DNA of 64,000 nucleotides from Oxyruncus cristatus (GCA_013399855.1 VXAY01005267.1:250342-314341); one strand, 5' to 3'; shown: positions 37,471-52,214, numbered from the stretch's first letter. Notes: generated by a model from the letters alone, not told the origin. Translations and numbers: made by a program.

Positions 37471-40290
37471 AATCTTCTTTCTTAAGAATCTCAACTTATA
37501 AGCCTGACACTGAAATCCACATTCCCCAGTGTCTGTACAGTGCCACTCATTTCCCCAGAAAGATTTGGATATTGGTGACCACATCCTCTTTTATGGGGAT
37601 ACCCAGTACACAGAAGTACCACACCCTGTGAGTCTGCAAATTACAATACACAAAATTGCTCTGATATATGACCAACCATCTTACCGTTCTTTCCCTTCAC
37701 TGAAGCAGTCCTTGAATGAATGAGGTGAATCATCCCTGTGCTACAACATATGGTGCAATTCTCAGAGTAAGTGTTCATTGATGTGGTCCATCATTCATAA
37801 AGCTTCCCAGTAGAGAAGATGCTTGGTCAGTGAAATAAAAATTGATGATCTGTGTTCCTCAGCAGAGTTTAGATTGATCTCAGCCTCAGCAAAATCAAAT
37901 TACCATTGTACTGTGTTTAAAATGGGTAGAATAGAGCTTAGTATAATAAGGCTTTTCTTGTACACTTAAGGCTGTTATCATGCTAGTGTAAGGAGAGGAG
38001 AAGATTGGTGTAAAATAGTAGTAAATCAGAATAGCTATATTTTCCACGAATTTTGTTCTGATGTAAGTAATAACACAGGATTCTCTACAAAAAAGGCTGG
38101 ATTCCTTACATTTTATTTATTATGGTGGAAACAAAGTGTTCAGTTTCCTAAAAAACTAAAGAATTAAAGCCTTAAAAAAGTTTTCACTAAAAGATGGAGA
38201 TTATATGCGTGAGGAAACTTTAGTCTTGAAATTGCATAAATAAAAGTATACTGTGGCCTAAACATCATAATTTGTTCCCTTCCCCCCAAAAAAATTGAAC
38301 CCAATCTTCAATCACAAAGTATTTTACCCATGCATCTTGAAGATGGTTTGTTTGCTTCCTATCTCCCTTGGAACAGCTGGTTTCTCTGGGACACCCAACT
38401 AAAAATAAAACTGAGACTTTATTTCAGAGATAATAGTATGTAGGCTTCCTGAATTTTACATTGCTGTCTTATGAAAGGATGAATTAAATTCCTTAGGACT
38501 GTGGATGTTTGGGCTATGGGAAATGTTGGTGAGACTTAGCTAAAAATAATACTCTCTAATCACAACCCACATCCCTAACCACAATCCACAGAAAACAGCT
38601 TCTCTGCCATAAGGAACAATTTTGAGGACCTTATTTAGATAATTGTTGGACTAAGTCCTATTTTCTTCCCTAAAACTTACCAGTTTAAGAACATGAGGAT
38701 TTATATCCTTGATTCAAAGGAGATACTGTGAATAAAATAGACAAGAAAAATCCTTGCAAGTTTCTCTCTAGGTTCTATGACCCTGAATTGGCAAAATTAA
38801 TCCTATATTCACACCTGCATACCCTAAACATGAAGGAAAGTTTTCCTCTGCCTCTATAACAATCCCATTTGATTCCCAAAATAAAGGGATGGGTGCTGCA
38901 CAGGTTGGATGCAAAGGAAATCTTTTTGCCCTTGAACAGAAGTCAGAAATAACCTCAGGCTGGATCAGCATGTAATGGTATGGTAAGTTTCCAAGAGAGG
39001 GCAGATATGCCTAAAGTTGCTGATTGTTGCTGCTCTGAGGAAAGAGGCTTTAGATCTTCAACATGACTTGTAAGGATCTTCTACAGAGGGAAGGTTCTGA
39101 AGGGACAAAAATGTCTTTTTGCAGTTCTAAGACAATTTCAGAAGAGAAGATGGAGGGCTCTTCCCAGACAGGGTCAGCACCAGCTAGCACAGCTGCCCAG
39201 AAATGGTGCTTGTGTCCACAGGGCAGTGTTCTACCCAGATGTCATACTCTTGTTAACTAGTGATGTGAAAAGAAAGCCATTCCAGTATTTCTACTTTCAT
39301 TTCCATTACTCAATATCTAACAGCTGAGAGAGGGAGAGATTCTGGTCTTAAGCATGCTATGGTATAAAAAGCTGCCAAAAGACATCATGGTTACACTGAG
39401 TTTGATTGCACAATTGAAAATATTTGCAGTTCAGTATTGCCAATTAAAAATACTTGGCAATTATCAACTGCTTGTAGCAGAAAAAATGTTCATTAGCTTA
39501 CAAATCAAATTTTGTGTTATATAAAATAAGTTTGTATTAACAGATTAGAAGCAAGTGATTGTCTTCCCTGCCTTTGAGATAGTTTGCTTAAAATACTGTC
39601 AATAACAGTAAGAAATTGTGGTGTTCTGCAAATAATGGACATGCAGTAAGTAGAAATCATTATGTGCTCTCCCACTTTCTTACGCTTGCCAAAACCTCCA
39701 GGGTGAGTGCTTACTAGCAAACAATAAAAGGATACATTTATAGACAAGGTGGAATGATTTAATTTCATTACTTTAGACTCAGGGGGGCATGTTACAATGA
39801 TAAAATCTGCAATGAGAGAATGTTGTATTGCTGTTACTTCCTATTTGCACAAACACCAAGGGTTAAATTTTGTTCACCGTTCTGTTTTTCAAAAGGAATT
39901 TTTAAATCTATAGATTCTAGTTGCAATTGAAATGGGAAGGAATACAGCAAAACTATCAAACAGAACAACAAGGCATTATCACTGCAAATAGATCATTTTG
40001 GTTGCCATGGGAAACCAGTGCCAGTAAGGTATTCAGGCACTGCAGCCGCCAGTACTGATACCCTGCTCTGAAAGTGCTGACTGTGCGTCACATTGCAAAC
40101 TTCAATAATTATTATGTGTAGGAGGGTGGTGGCACCAACAGGATATATACTTGTAATGAGTAATTCTTTAAATAGCTTAATTTATCATCCTCAAATAAAG
40201 TGGGAGGGATTTATTGCATACAAGGCAGTTCAAAAAGCCTGAATTATTAATAAACTGAAATAACAGCAAGTCAGGAAAAACTGGACAAAT

Positions 40291-40309
40291 ACACACACGC
40301 ACACACACA
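40291..40309 (+). repeat. (CA)n microsatellite, interrupted
   Basis: Nine to ten CA units with one G interruption. Confidence 0.9.
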
Positions 40310-43300
40310 TAAATAAAAGCTTAATGACAATAAGACTGAAGGAAAGTGCTTTTGTAAAAGTATAAAGCATTAACCAGGTAACACACAGAAGTATTGCCAC
40401 AAGTCTGCAGCTGTAATCCATTTATTCATTAATATGTAAATGTAAATAGCCAGCAGATAAGGTGACGGTAACTGCGACTCAAGGACATCCAGGCTTTCAC
40501 AGACCACTGACACTCGATGTGCCTAATTAGGCAGTGGTTTTTCTCTTTCATAGAAAGAAAAATAAGGTCACAAAGACTAAGGAGGGTCATAGCTTGAAGA
40601 GATAGCATCCTGAGGAAACTTTGATCTTCCGTTGCAAAATGTGGATAACTCAATATATAGTACTCCTTCTTCTGAGGCAAAATTGAATAATGCATGTTGT
40701 TCTCCCCACCATACAAGCATACACAGTAGCATAAAGGTGTTGTGCACTGCAGGGCATAGTCAATCATTCATTGAGAGGATTGCACAGTTCCTGTTAATTT
40801 GATTTCAAAGCAGACTTATAGCAGGAATCATAGACTTTCAGGATGAAAGGCTCTTTCCAAGCTAGGGACCCCAAGACATCAAGTGAGGACAGAAAACAGG
40901 TGACCAGCAGACCCCCTGCCATTTCCTGCTGAAGTGCAGGGGAGAGCAATCAGAGACACAAAGAGAAGGGAACAGATAAGGCCTTGCTCCAGGTTCCCAG
41001 CTGAAGTGCTGAAAAACCGAAGGCCTTGAGGGGTACAGTGTGCTTCACATGCACATCTATGATTAGATGCAGGTGTCTATATCTAAAAAACCCCAAAACA
41101 AACCAAAAAATACTGATTCAATTTCCATATTGAGACAGATCAACACAGGAGGACAAGAAAACAAATAATTTTCAACAACGGTCTGTCTCCAGTGGTGAAG
41201 AGTCTATAGAACACTTGGTTATCAAGGCCTCTCAAAAGAACCAAGAGCCAATTACCAAGAACAGATGTGTTTTCCTTCAGTATACTTCCTTATCTTCTCT
41301 GCTGAACATAACTCCTCAGGCTCTCCATTGGGCTGTACAGAACAAGGGATTCCTCTCCCCTTGCCTGCCCCTTTATGGCTGAAGTATTTCCTTCCATTTT
41401 CCTCATCAAACTTTTCTTGAGACTCAACTCCCTCTCCCACCAGCCTTTCTTTGTGTGTGTTTTCTAAGCTTTTGTTTGCTGTTTTTTTCAGTCATCTCTA
41501 CCCTACATTAAGGAAGTTCAATGCTGGATATGCTATTTAAGCAGCTGCATCACTGGCATCACTGGCTGCGTCAAATAGAACAGCTCTCTCATATATGTGA
41601 CATTCAACATTCTTAAAGCAGTCAAGGAGAAGATTTTTATTTTTTTACTGTGACATTGTGTTGAGTTATGTTTAGTTTGTGAGCGGTTACAACTCTGAAA
41701 TCCTTCTGCTATCCTACCAATAGTAAAAATTTGTGAGCGCATGTTCTTTGTACTTATGTTAATTTCAAATTGTTATTTGTTGAGGCAATTCCTTTTTTTT
41801 TTGTCTTCTGAAAGCTTCTGACCTTTCACCTGATGCTTTTTTTTCACACTTAAATTTTATATTTGAATTATTTTTTCCAAAATCTATCTCACGGCACTGG
41901 GGCAGTTGAAAATCCTGCTTGTACCTCCATTAGTACTGGTCAGTACCTCCATTATTTTTTCTGCATAAGGAGGAGATTCCTCCCCATTTTTCAGGGTGTA
42001 ACTGGGACCCTGATAAGATATTGCAAATTTGAAAGATAATTTATCTCTTTTTTTCCTAAGAGTTTGAAGGATGGTTTATCTCCTTCTATACTTTCTTTCC
42101 TATCAACTAGCGTTAGCACAGCTTCCCATTTCTTCCAGCTACTACCTTTAATATGTTTAAAAAAGAAGAAATTTTTGATTAGGTGATCTATGGTGGACTT
42201 TTACCTCAGTAACTCTCCTCTTTTAAGAATTTATCTTTACCAAAAAAAATTCAGCAAATCTGCTTCTTGTATGTTATTGAGTTTCATAATGACTGTAGGT
42301 ATCTCAATTAGGTGACATGATGTTTCATCCTATTTCTTTTATCTGTATTTATTAAGCAAGCCATGCTTTCCTGTAACAGTTCTAGTGTTCTGTATCACCA
42401 GGTCTTGGTGTCTAAAGCTTGTAGTTCTTTGTGTTCGCTTTAATGCTCAGGACATTTGTGCATAAACATATTAGTTTTCCCAATTATTCTTTCTCTTAAT
42501 TATGACTACTGTAGTCTCCTACTTCCTCCCTTTCTCACTCCATATCTGTGTGTAGGAATCTACCTTTTAATTCTTCATGGACTTTTATCCCAACCCTCTT
42601 CAAATCAAATTTAAAGCTTTCTTCAGTTTGATTAGAATTGCTGTCTGAACATCCTATCTTCCCTCTGTGCCAGGTGGATTCACCTCTCTCCCTCCTTCTG
42701 AACCTTTGAACTTACAGTGCAAGTTACAGCATCATAAGATATGTGCTTACTGCCTAGAGAAACCTGCAGTCTGAGTCCTCAGCAGGCAGAGGTTCCTGCT
42801 GGGAAATCCTGAGCTTACTGATACTTATTGTACAGGAGCTTCGAACTGACTCACAGAGATGCCAAGGCTTTTTGACTTCAGGATCTTCAAACAACTCCAA
42901 CTACTCTTTTTACAAAACAAGACTTTCAAAGGCATCCATCTCTACTAGTAAGGGAAATCTTAAAAAGATTGTGTTTAGGTTAACTAACATTAAAGATCAG
43001 GCTATGTGATCATTTGAAAGGTTTGAGTCCCACCTCATCTTTCATAAGACTAACTATTTTAGGGTTTTAAGCAACAATTGGTTTGGGTCAAGTACCCAGG
43101 AACTGTTGTTCTGTGTTAAACTTATGCCTATTTTATTACCTTTTTTATGCCCATATTTTACTCCCTTTATGCCCATATCCTGTTCAAATCACTCTCAGTG
43201 TTTTCTTGACTGTATTTATAATAGGCAAGACTGTTTGGAAACTGGTTATTGAGTTTGTGTGAGAAAACAGTCTTTAAAGGCCAAAGAAAAAAAAAAAGTG

Positions 43301-43582
43301 ATATAGAATGGTGGTTGCCATTTAACACAGAACAGAACAAATACACAATATCAAGGAAGAAAGAAATATATATTAGAGTCACAGCTGACAAGTGAAACAA
43401 AAAACAATTGTTTCAATGTATTTAACAAATGAAAGAATTGCAAGGCTCTGGACTGGTAAATTGTGGCAGCTAGCTATTGAGGCAAAATGGTAAATAGCTT
43501 CATAGACTCTTGGGAAATAATTTGTTTTAATTGCGTGCAGTCATATTCAAATCAATATCTGAAAAATCCATTGGGATGTAGA

Positions 43583-43616
43583 GAACTGGGGTAAATCAGA
43601 ATTTCAGAGCAACTCA
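43583..43616. repeat. Possible ancient sauropsid dispersed-repeat fragment
   Basis: 'actggggtaaatcagaattt' plus 'agagcaactc' resembles the 'ctggtgtaaatcaggagtaactcc' motif that I recall as common in sauropsid non-coding DNA. Short and diverged. Confidence 0.3.
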
Positions 43617-46600
43617 GATAATAGATTATTGTTTAAGGCTGACAGAAGATAAGACTTTCACATTTACATAAATTTTTGGTTCTTCTATTGTGAAATCTGC
43701 TCATATTAAATCCATTTTGTTTACTATAAGGATGAAAAGGCACTTCACATTTAAAACAGGTACAAGGAAAGACTAATACTGGTGTTTGTGCTTTGTCCAA
43801 GTAATCTTTACTGTTTCCATAGGTAATGGTCCATCAGAATTTCATTATACCCTACTCTGTATCTCAGTCATTGAAATTCCTTGCAAAAAAAGTATTGGTC
43901 AGAAAATTATGGTCCTAGGGTAGAATATCATTTATTCACATAGTAAACCTGGAGAAGAGCAGTGAAGACACTGGAAAAATCTTTTTGAACTTTGACAGAT
44001 TTACCATTTAGATAGAGATTTGCTAAACATACCCTGAATCAACGTGTGTGCACCTCACTTGCAGCACCAGGAGGAAGAATTTTAGGAGCATGTTGATGTT
44101 TTACTTCAAGCATGTAGCAGCCAGAAAGCTCCAACTAAGCACACTTGGCTTTGCACTGGTGTCTGTATGTGTGGTATATTTTTGATGTGTTTTATCAATA
44201 AGATATCTGAGGCAGAGATGGCTAAACTTTCATGGCTAATGGACTTGTAGAGCATATTCAAGAAATATGCTAGCCAAGCTTCTTATTAAGGAATCTATTA
44301 AGGTAATGGTATAATATTTTGCATGGGCCTCTCGACTTATCCAGTTAAAGGTTTTACAAAACTGAAACTATTATTTGTGAAATATTTTCCTGAGATTTAC
44401 TTTTCAGTATTTTACTCGTTTCATATGGGCATGACTGCAAACAAATTTGTCATGAAAGATGTGCTTGGCAATCAGAATTGTGTGCCCTCATTTCACAGAT
44501 AAGTTGCTTGTCCTATCTACACTTCAGATACCTATCTCCCAGATAGGGATAAGGAAATATGCCCTGTCATGTATAACTATCTCCAGGCTTAATTAAATGT
44601 TTATAAAGTAGCCTATAATTAGAAGGTATCATTAAAGCCAGGCAGAAGGTGGAGGAACAAAACATAGTCCACTGGGTATTTAACAAGAAGGAACAAGGTC
44701 CTGACTTGATAAAATCCCTCAATAAACATGAGGAGAAAAAGGATCTGTTTGTAAATGGATAAATATTGTCAGACATTCTATCTAATTTCAGTCACCATTA
44801 TAATTTAATTCACAAATATTTGATTTAGATACTCTTATGTATACAACTCTGACCTGGTTAGGAAGCAAAAATATGAGGGACAAATAAAGTGCTTTTATCC
44901 TGTTCTGCCAAGTTTTGCCAATCACAAGGCTGCTTTTGCCCTGACAGAGCAATGTAGAGGGAGTATGGTGTAGTATTAGGACCTTAGTGAATAAAAATCA
45001 GGTGAGAACTATCTAAATGTTAATGCTTTGCCTAACAAGAGAAAGACTGAAGAGAGTTAGGTTGTTTGCCCCAGATGCCCTTGGACTGGCTTGCCAGACC
45101 TTTCTGGTGTCACTTCTGTGAAGAACTTCCCATTACATGAATATGTTGCCCAGAAACCCTTGACTACTTTACTGTTAGGTCATCAGGCTAATGAAAGCCT
45201 TATGATAATGACTGGAAAACAGATGGAAAATACTATGAACGCTAAAACATATTCTAGTACTCTTGAATTATGGGGGCAAAAATAGTTGGGGAGGCTGATG
45301 TGCCTGTTTACCTTTTTTAAGTTTATTTTTACTGTGTCTACTAAGTTCTACTCTTAGTTTCTCTAATGGTAAACTCATGCCCCAGCTTTCTGGCTGTGGT
45401 TTATCAGAGACAAGCTATTTTCTCAAGTTTCTACCAACCAAATCTGTATACTATCAATTAAAAAATCCATAGAAATTATATCTGTAAATTCCAGGCAAAC
45501 CATTTGCCATTCAGTTGGGACTAAAACGATGGCATGATACTAAAAGGACATTTCATTATAAACAGAGACGCATTTGAAGTCTCCCTGGGCTGTCAAGTGA
45601 TGAGTGCAGTATCATGAATGCCAACGCTTTTTCTGCTGCTGATTTCATTACTTGTCTTCACTTGGGGATTATCAGGCCCTAAATTCAAGAAATCCCCAAA
45701 GCCCCTTCAAAATATTTTCTCTCTGACTGAAGCAAAGCAACGTTCTAAAGACCTGGCGCAAGGTGTTTAGTGTAACTACATGTCAAAATACTCTTTAAAT
45801 ATTTTCCTGTTACTGCTTCCTTATTTTTATTGAATAAATACGTTTTAATCTATTTTTGTGATGCACCTGGTTAGGAATTTTGTTCTCTTTTTCTTTATTT
45901 TTAAGTAGCAGTGACAAATCACAAGTAGAAATATGTATCCATGAGATAGCTGAACATTCCATTAGTCTCAAGAGACTAATTATAAAATCCTTATCCTAGT
46001 TGCCTATTAATGAAAGTGTGCTAATTTACATATCAATACCTTGTGTTTTCAGAGTTATTTTCCTAAATTTTTTTCCACAAATTATAATGTGGTTCTATTT
46101 TCTTTTTTCTGATACTTAGTTACTTTTAGTATTTTAATAAAATAAACATAGGTGTCATATTCCCCTTTTTTATAGTGTGAATCCCTAATCTGGCCAGGAT
46201 TAGTCAGCTTGTACTGGAGTCACTAAGTTTTATCATTATTCACTGGACACATTGTTTGCAGAAGGGCCTTTTGACCTCCCTCCTTTTTACAGTTCAAGAT
46301 CAACTACCAGCTTTCCACAAAAGCCAAATGTGTGCACATTTCTTCATTTTCATTTAAAATGGCATAGATCTCTCATTTTGCATCTAGATACTTCTTTTTT
46401 GACATGTACACTTAACAATGGGCTTACATTTATTTTTTAAACTGCTCTCATCACCACTGTGGCAAAGTGAAACTCTGGCCATCAATGTATTTATTAGTCC
46501 CTGGTCTATCACAGCTCCTTGCACTGCTAGTTTTCTGAAGCATTTATTTTGTCTCTGTGTTCCCCATTGTGAGTATTTATCTAGAGGGGTATTTACACCA

Positions 46601-47189
46601 TAGCCATCATTATTATGGTATCTCAGCACCTGCATCCCACACCGGGTTCCAAACCACAAGTCAAACCTTGTAACTTAGCCTTTAAAAGAGCACGAGGGAG
46701 TAATGTTTTCATATGAAAGGAGGAGCAAAATATACATTCCTTTTAGATGATTTTTGTTTTTGATTATGGAAACTAACCAGCAAGGAGAGAAGACAAAACA
46801 TGTGGAACTTGATCTGTGAATTAATGAGTACCACCTGTCTCTTGTGCTGTAATTTCAGCACCTTTCAAGAACTCTAGATTCGATCTATGGCTCATGTTCT
46901 CTCCCCTTAATTTGGTTAACGTGCAGCACTTTTTCTTAGAGATAGATAGGCGTTTTGGATCGTGGGTGCATTATTATCAGTTAAGAAAACTTAGAAATCA
47001 TGAGAGGTTGAAAAGGTCACAGGATTATACTCTGTGTCAGTGTTGTCGGTTTAATCTTATTAATTGACAATGCTATTGAAAAAAAAAATACAGGGAGAAA
47101 ATTACTTGTGCAAGTCAAGTCCTTTAGTGTTGTTTTTGGGGACCTGTGCTGTACCCAGTGATCTCACTATTGTTTCCCAGGTGCTTGAG

Positions 47190-47455
47190 GGGAGCTAACA
47201 CCTTGTGTTTCTCTGCTGGCAACTCACACTCTCTATGCAGTATCATGGCTTTCCTTGTGCACCTCTGCACTACTTCTCAGGCACATGTAGCCCTTTGAAC
47301 CCCATTGGCTGCTCTTTATGGGTAACCTATGAACACAGCTGTGCAAAAATGGTTTGGAGACGGTTATCTGCTAAAGACTGGACTGATCAGCCCTCTTGCG
47401 TTCAATAAAGATCATGTAACTCTTACGGGTGATGTCAACCAAAACACCACAACAT
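47190..47455 (+). mobile_element. Possible LTR-like remnant ending in AATAAA region
   Basis: A moderately GC-richer block ends with AATAAA (47404-47409) and then 'gatcatgtaactcttacggg', an arrangement I associate with the R/U5 part of bird retroviral LTRs. No TATA box, terminal TG...CA pair or target duplication could be fixed. It could equally be unique sequence. Confidence 0.2.
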
Positions 47456-50400
47456 AGCAAGGCTGGGTAAATGCTTAACCAGGTGGACCAAGCAGTTTCT
47501 GTCACAGGCAAAAAAAACAAGTCTGGCAAGTGTAAATACAAGATAGAGAAGCACACTGAAGACTCTCAGAGCAATTATCAAAGAAAGTGTACTCCCTTGG
47601 TCTGCCCATATTCAGAGTACATGAAAGATGTCGGGCTTCCTGACCTGTTTTTCTATCTAAGGAAGACTACTGACCCCAGATTCTCATTAACCAAGCGGTT
47701 CAAGAAAAGGTATCAGTGTTTTAGCAGCTTTTTAGAAAGGAGCAAGTTAGCTGTTGCCTCACTCGAATCTTTACACTATATCCATTGTGAAACTAAAACT
47801 AACATATAAATCCCTATAGAATATGTTTGTTTGTTTTTTCCATGAACAAACAATGGAGGCTCAGGAACTATAAAGTTCCTTTATAGAGATTTGACAAACA
47901 AAATTATTGAAGTTAAATGGAAGAAAAAAACAGCTTTTCAAAAAAACCCCATATTATTCCTTCTTATTCATGTAGGATCACTCATGCTTTCTCTGACTTG
48001 TCTAATAAATGCATAAAAATATGCAGTGTTCAGGTTTGCTACAGATTTGTTCAAATGTTGCTTTCAACTCATGAGCAATTTCAAGACTGTAATGGAAGAA
48101 CTGAATCAGCTATGAAATGTAACTTTTGACTTAATTATATTAATTGACATACCTATGTATAATTTTTTGAATATTTGGTATAATTGCTTCAAATGACATT
48201 TAATTTGTCACTTGAAGTACAATACTTAGAAACAGTTCATGAAAGAAAGTCATTGCAACTTCAAATGAAGTATTTCAAAGGTATAATTATTTTGAATGTT
48301 ATAATACTGAATAGCTACACTCAGGGCTGAGAGCCAACATTGTGAATGTTAAAGTCTGTGGATCAGTGGGTCTCCTTTGCTGCTCAGGCTGCATACTCAC
48401 TTATTTGCAAGATTTGGGGGAATAGCAATATGTGAAAAGGAGAAACCATGTTAGTTTCTCCTCCCCATAGGCCAGAGACAGACCTTCTGTGCAGAAACAT
48501 TTATCATCCGAATCACATTAGAAATCAATGAAAAACATTCCATCAAACTCAGTGGGAGATGAATTGATCCACAAGTTTATTTTGGCTCTGCTGGAGATGT
48601 TCAAGAGGCGAATAGCTGGCTGATGGAGCAGCTGCTTGATGTGAACAGTCCCCCTTGAAATACTCCAGGGCAGTGCTGGGGTGGCTCCCACCTCTCTGCG
48701 TGGCACCAGCCTCTGTTCCTTGGGGGAAGCCTCCACCCCCACCTCACCTCACAAAGAGGCAGGAATGCAAGACAGAGGGAAGAAATTAACAGCAGCCCTA
48801 ATAATGTCAACTGGCAAGAACAGTGACATAGCCAGGAAGGTATTGCTCAACATTGCACAATATCTCTCACATAAAAATAAATAAATTGAAACCACAGAAA
48901 ATTAAAGCAAGAAAAAGGAAAGCGAATTCCCTCTACTGTTCCAGATGAAAGGTCTTGCAGCCATTTCAACTCTGGCCCTGCTCATTCACAAGAAAAGTGA
49001 TTGTAGCCCATGTCATCTGGGAATCAGTTTGCTGGGCACTGACAGGGAACCGTCTTCTTAAAATACTTTGTCCAGACCTCTGGATGGAGCCTGTCCCTTG
49101 AAAATCTGAGTGAGGAGTGGCTTTCTTAGCTCAGCCTCAAGTACCAAGAAGATCAGATGCTGAAACTCAATGGGGCAGTGCCCTGGGTCCACTGCCTGAG
49201 CTCTGCAAGCTCCTGAGGACCTAACCCATACCAACACCACTGAGTGTCAGAGACACGACTGGAGGAAGTGAAGGATTTCGGCACTGGGAACAGACAAACA
49301 ATTTAAAGTTTATTGAATTCCTGAGCAGAGTTTTTGTGAAGTTTATGCTTTAGCTGGAGGTACAAGAGAGAGTTCTTAAAAAATGTAGATCTGGTAAATA
49401 TAGGTTTTAATTTTAGCAATCTGAATGTTGGCCTAAAAACTTTAGGGAAACTTCAAGCATTGAAATCATACCTATAGACTTAAAAAACCTGGGAATATCC
49501 AGCTTGAATTTTAAACTATGCCCACCTTCTGAGAGGGATTCTCCTTTGGATGCAAATCAAGTCAGAAGCTGTGCTGCAGGCAGGAAAGTTAGGTTTCAGG
49601 AGCCAGAAAAAAACTGTTCTTGGGCTTCTCCTATCAGTCCCATTTAAAGTTATCCCATTTCTCTGTCGTTTAGCCATTACCTTCTTCAGTTCTTTATGAT
49701 ATGAGTTATTGACACAGGGAAGGAGGAGTGAAGGGGTTCTCTGGAACCCCCCTGCCTAGTGCTCAACTCTAAAGGAGTGTGTTAGTTCCCTCACCTCTTG
49801 TCAGCTCTGGCTAAGGCCACTGACATCCAGTGAGGTGCCTAACAGGTCCTGACTGACATGTAAATACAGTTCCGTTCCCATACACACCTGTAATATTTTT
49901 TGTTTCCTTCAATGGATTTGCAACAAGAATCAAGATTAATGCTATATGTCACTTACAGTCTCCTACATACCTTTCACATAGTAAATATTTGTAACAATTA
50001 TTTTGGTTTTGGCATCACACCAAATTTTCCCTAATAATCTTGGTTTCAGAGGAGTAGGCTCCTACCAAGTGAGTAAGGGGGGAGAACAGGCAGTAGGGAC
50101 CAAATTTGGGTAGTTTTTTCTTCTGAATATCTTAGTAACCTCTGAAAAGCCTAGTAATTGGGCCTTCATCAGAAGTGCTCACATAAAAGCCAGCATTGGT
50201 CTGGAGAAGCAAAGTGCAGTTCAGTTACAGCTAAGGGCCAAAGTGGCCAGGCAAGCTCAGATTTACATCACTGTGTTCCAACAGCACAGCTGCATCAAAT
50301 TACTCTCTTCAGAACAGGAAGGACTGGAAGCTTGATTACGAGTGCTAGAGAGATGGGGAAACACAATCTCATCTGTACATTGTGTATGAGATCTCTTTTT

Positions 50401-51100
50401 CCTCTCAGAGAAATTATTAGTGGAAGGAACTACTCCACATAGGAGAGGTCCTAGTCATCTGCAAACAGATCTGGATGTTTGTCAATATGATTGTTCAAAA
50501 CAAACTGGGTTTTTTTTCAGACAATGGTAAACTGGAGGCAAAACAATATTTTGTTTGTCCATGAAGCTTGAAGTGTGTCACTCAGCTTTCAGACAGCAAA
50601 TGGTAATAATCTATACACAGTGCTTCAGGATTCTGTCCCTCCAGCCTCTGACCTGCCTGAGCTGATTCCTGTATTTGCATGTTGATGCCATAACTAACTT
50701 GTACAGGTGGATATTCTGGCCTGTAGGACAGCAGGTTAAGGGTCTTTTTGGTTTTTTTTTGTAGTAAATTAAACCTCTACCTGAGCCCACCCCAAAATAT
50801 TTTTTAATTTTTTTTAATAATCCTTTTTATTTTCATTAATTTTCCATTTTAAGAATGTATCCCAAAGGACTTGCAAAAGTACTGAGCTAAATATTACTTA
50901 GCTATGTTAGCTTAAATGCAAAATATTATACTGGCATAATCAAACTGAATTTGGGCAGTTGAATCTGACTTAATTTTTATTAGCCATTGTTTGTTTGAAT
51001 TGTTGTTATATTTTTGTTAGACTTCTAGAGTAGTTGCCTAAGATTGTTTGTGCAGTATCTGAGCTTGAATAAGAAGAGAAAGCTAAAATTGAACTTTAGA

Positions 51101-51152
51101 AAATAAAAATAAAATAATTAAAAAAAAAAAACAAAACAAAACAAAACAAAAC
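51101..51152 (+). repeat. A-rich / (AAAAC)n tract
   Basis: A-rich sequence followed by an A11 run and four to five AAAAC units. Confidence 0.9.
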
Positions 51153-51243
51153 ATAGGAACACATTAAAATGGACAGTGTCAGAAATACTTTATCCATTGT
51201 ATACCTTTCAGATATCTGACCATTTAAAACATATATGGTTTAT

Positions 51244-51350
51244 TTCTTCTCCCTTCCCCTCCCTTCCCCTCCCCTCCCCTCCCTCCCTTCCCTTTCCCTT
51301 TTTCTTTTTTCTTTCGTCTTTACTTGTTCTTTCTTCTTGTCTTCCTTTCT
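51244..51350 (-). repeat. Homopyrimidine tract with G-quadruplex potential
   Basis: About 100 bases almost purely C and T. At 51251-51297 there are ten C runs of 3-4 bases separated by one to three T. On the minus strand this gives ten consecutive G runs with very short loops, a strong intramolecular G-quadruplex and triplex (H-DNA) motif. Such tracts occur by microsatellite expansion, and no promoter is visible nearby. Confidence 0.92.
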
Positions 51351-52214
51351 CTGAAGCTGTGCAAGCAGTTTATACCACAAACCTCTTTCATCTTTCCACT
51401 GAGTCTATTTAAAATCTGCTGATTTTCCCCCTTCTCTTTTAGCCTTAGACCCCTCATAACTTTCTGATGAAGTTATACTGGTAGGAATCATCATCTGCTG
51501 CTGGTATGCCTGTGCTTGCTTGGGACCTGTTTTACAAGTTTGAGTGGAATATACCAAGGACATGAGACCAGCTGCAATCTGTGGAGCTTTGCTATCTATA
51601 GCAGTCACTCCTGCAAAACCTGACAGAGAAGGATGCAACACCAGTTAACAGGGAAGCCCATGCTGCTTCAACTAGGTCATGATTAAACACAAAAGCTAAA
51701 ACTGAGACAGTTCAGTTTTGTGATTGGAATGGGGACATAAGCAAAGTGCCACGCCAGAGCACCATGACTAGTGTCTCATTTCACTCAGTATTGATTTTAA
51801 AGGCTGTGATGTTTGCTCTCATACAGAAAATGAATATTTAAATTAGCTGACTTTTTATAAATTCATATTTCAAATATTTTACTAGCATTCAACACTCTTT
51901 CTCACTCTCCTTTTTCTCATTTTTTAAATACTGTGATCCTGACAATATTTCCCCTACAAAGATGCAGAATTTGCCAAGGCAAAAGAGTTTATTGCTGTGA
52001 GTTGGCTATGCTCTGCAGAGGTCTGCACAGTACACCACTGTACTTCATGTACTATAAGCCTTTTAGAGTGGAAATTTACTGTGGTGTCTCACCTTGAGGA
52101 GACAACCAAAACAAACTTACTAGAACAGTAATTTAAAGACTGAACTTTAAAGAGAGGAGAGAGAAATAAACTTCCTACCACTCCTTCTCCTAAATGGTCA
52201 GGACCATGTGAAAA
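51351..52214. other. Unique non-coding stretch
   Basis: No gene or repeat recognised. Confidence 0.5.

Larger units (their letters stand above)
37471..51100. other. Long unique non-coding stretch
   Basis: No gene recognised across about 13.6 kb. It contains weak dispersed-repeat resemblances at 38006-38035 and 43583-43616, an inverted repeat at 39436-39461 (attgcca/tggcaat) and a CA microsatellite at 40291-40309. Open frames are short. The longest, 112 codons at 47471-47809 and 40429-40767, resemble nothing known to me. Confidence 0.45.

Noticed and set aside
39436..39461. Inverted TTGCC/GGCAA pair as an NFI site
   Set aside because: The spacer between half-sites is far longer than the NFI spacing, so it is only a short inverted repeat.
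40825..40885. 'aatcatagactttcagg' resembling the start of an antisense CR1 tail
   Set aside because: Only about a dozen bases match and the sequence beyond does not follow the CR1 order.
41860..42760. Pyrimidine-rich stretch that might be the antisense of an old LINE
   Set aside because: No phrase could be matched to a specific element.
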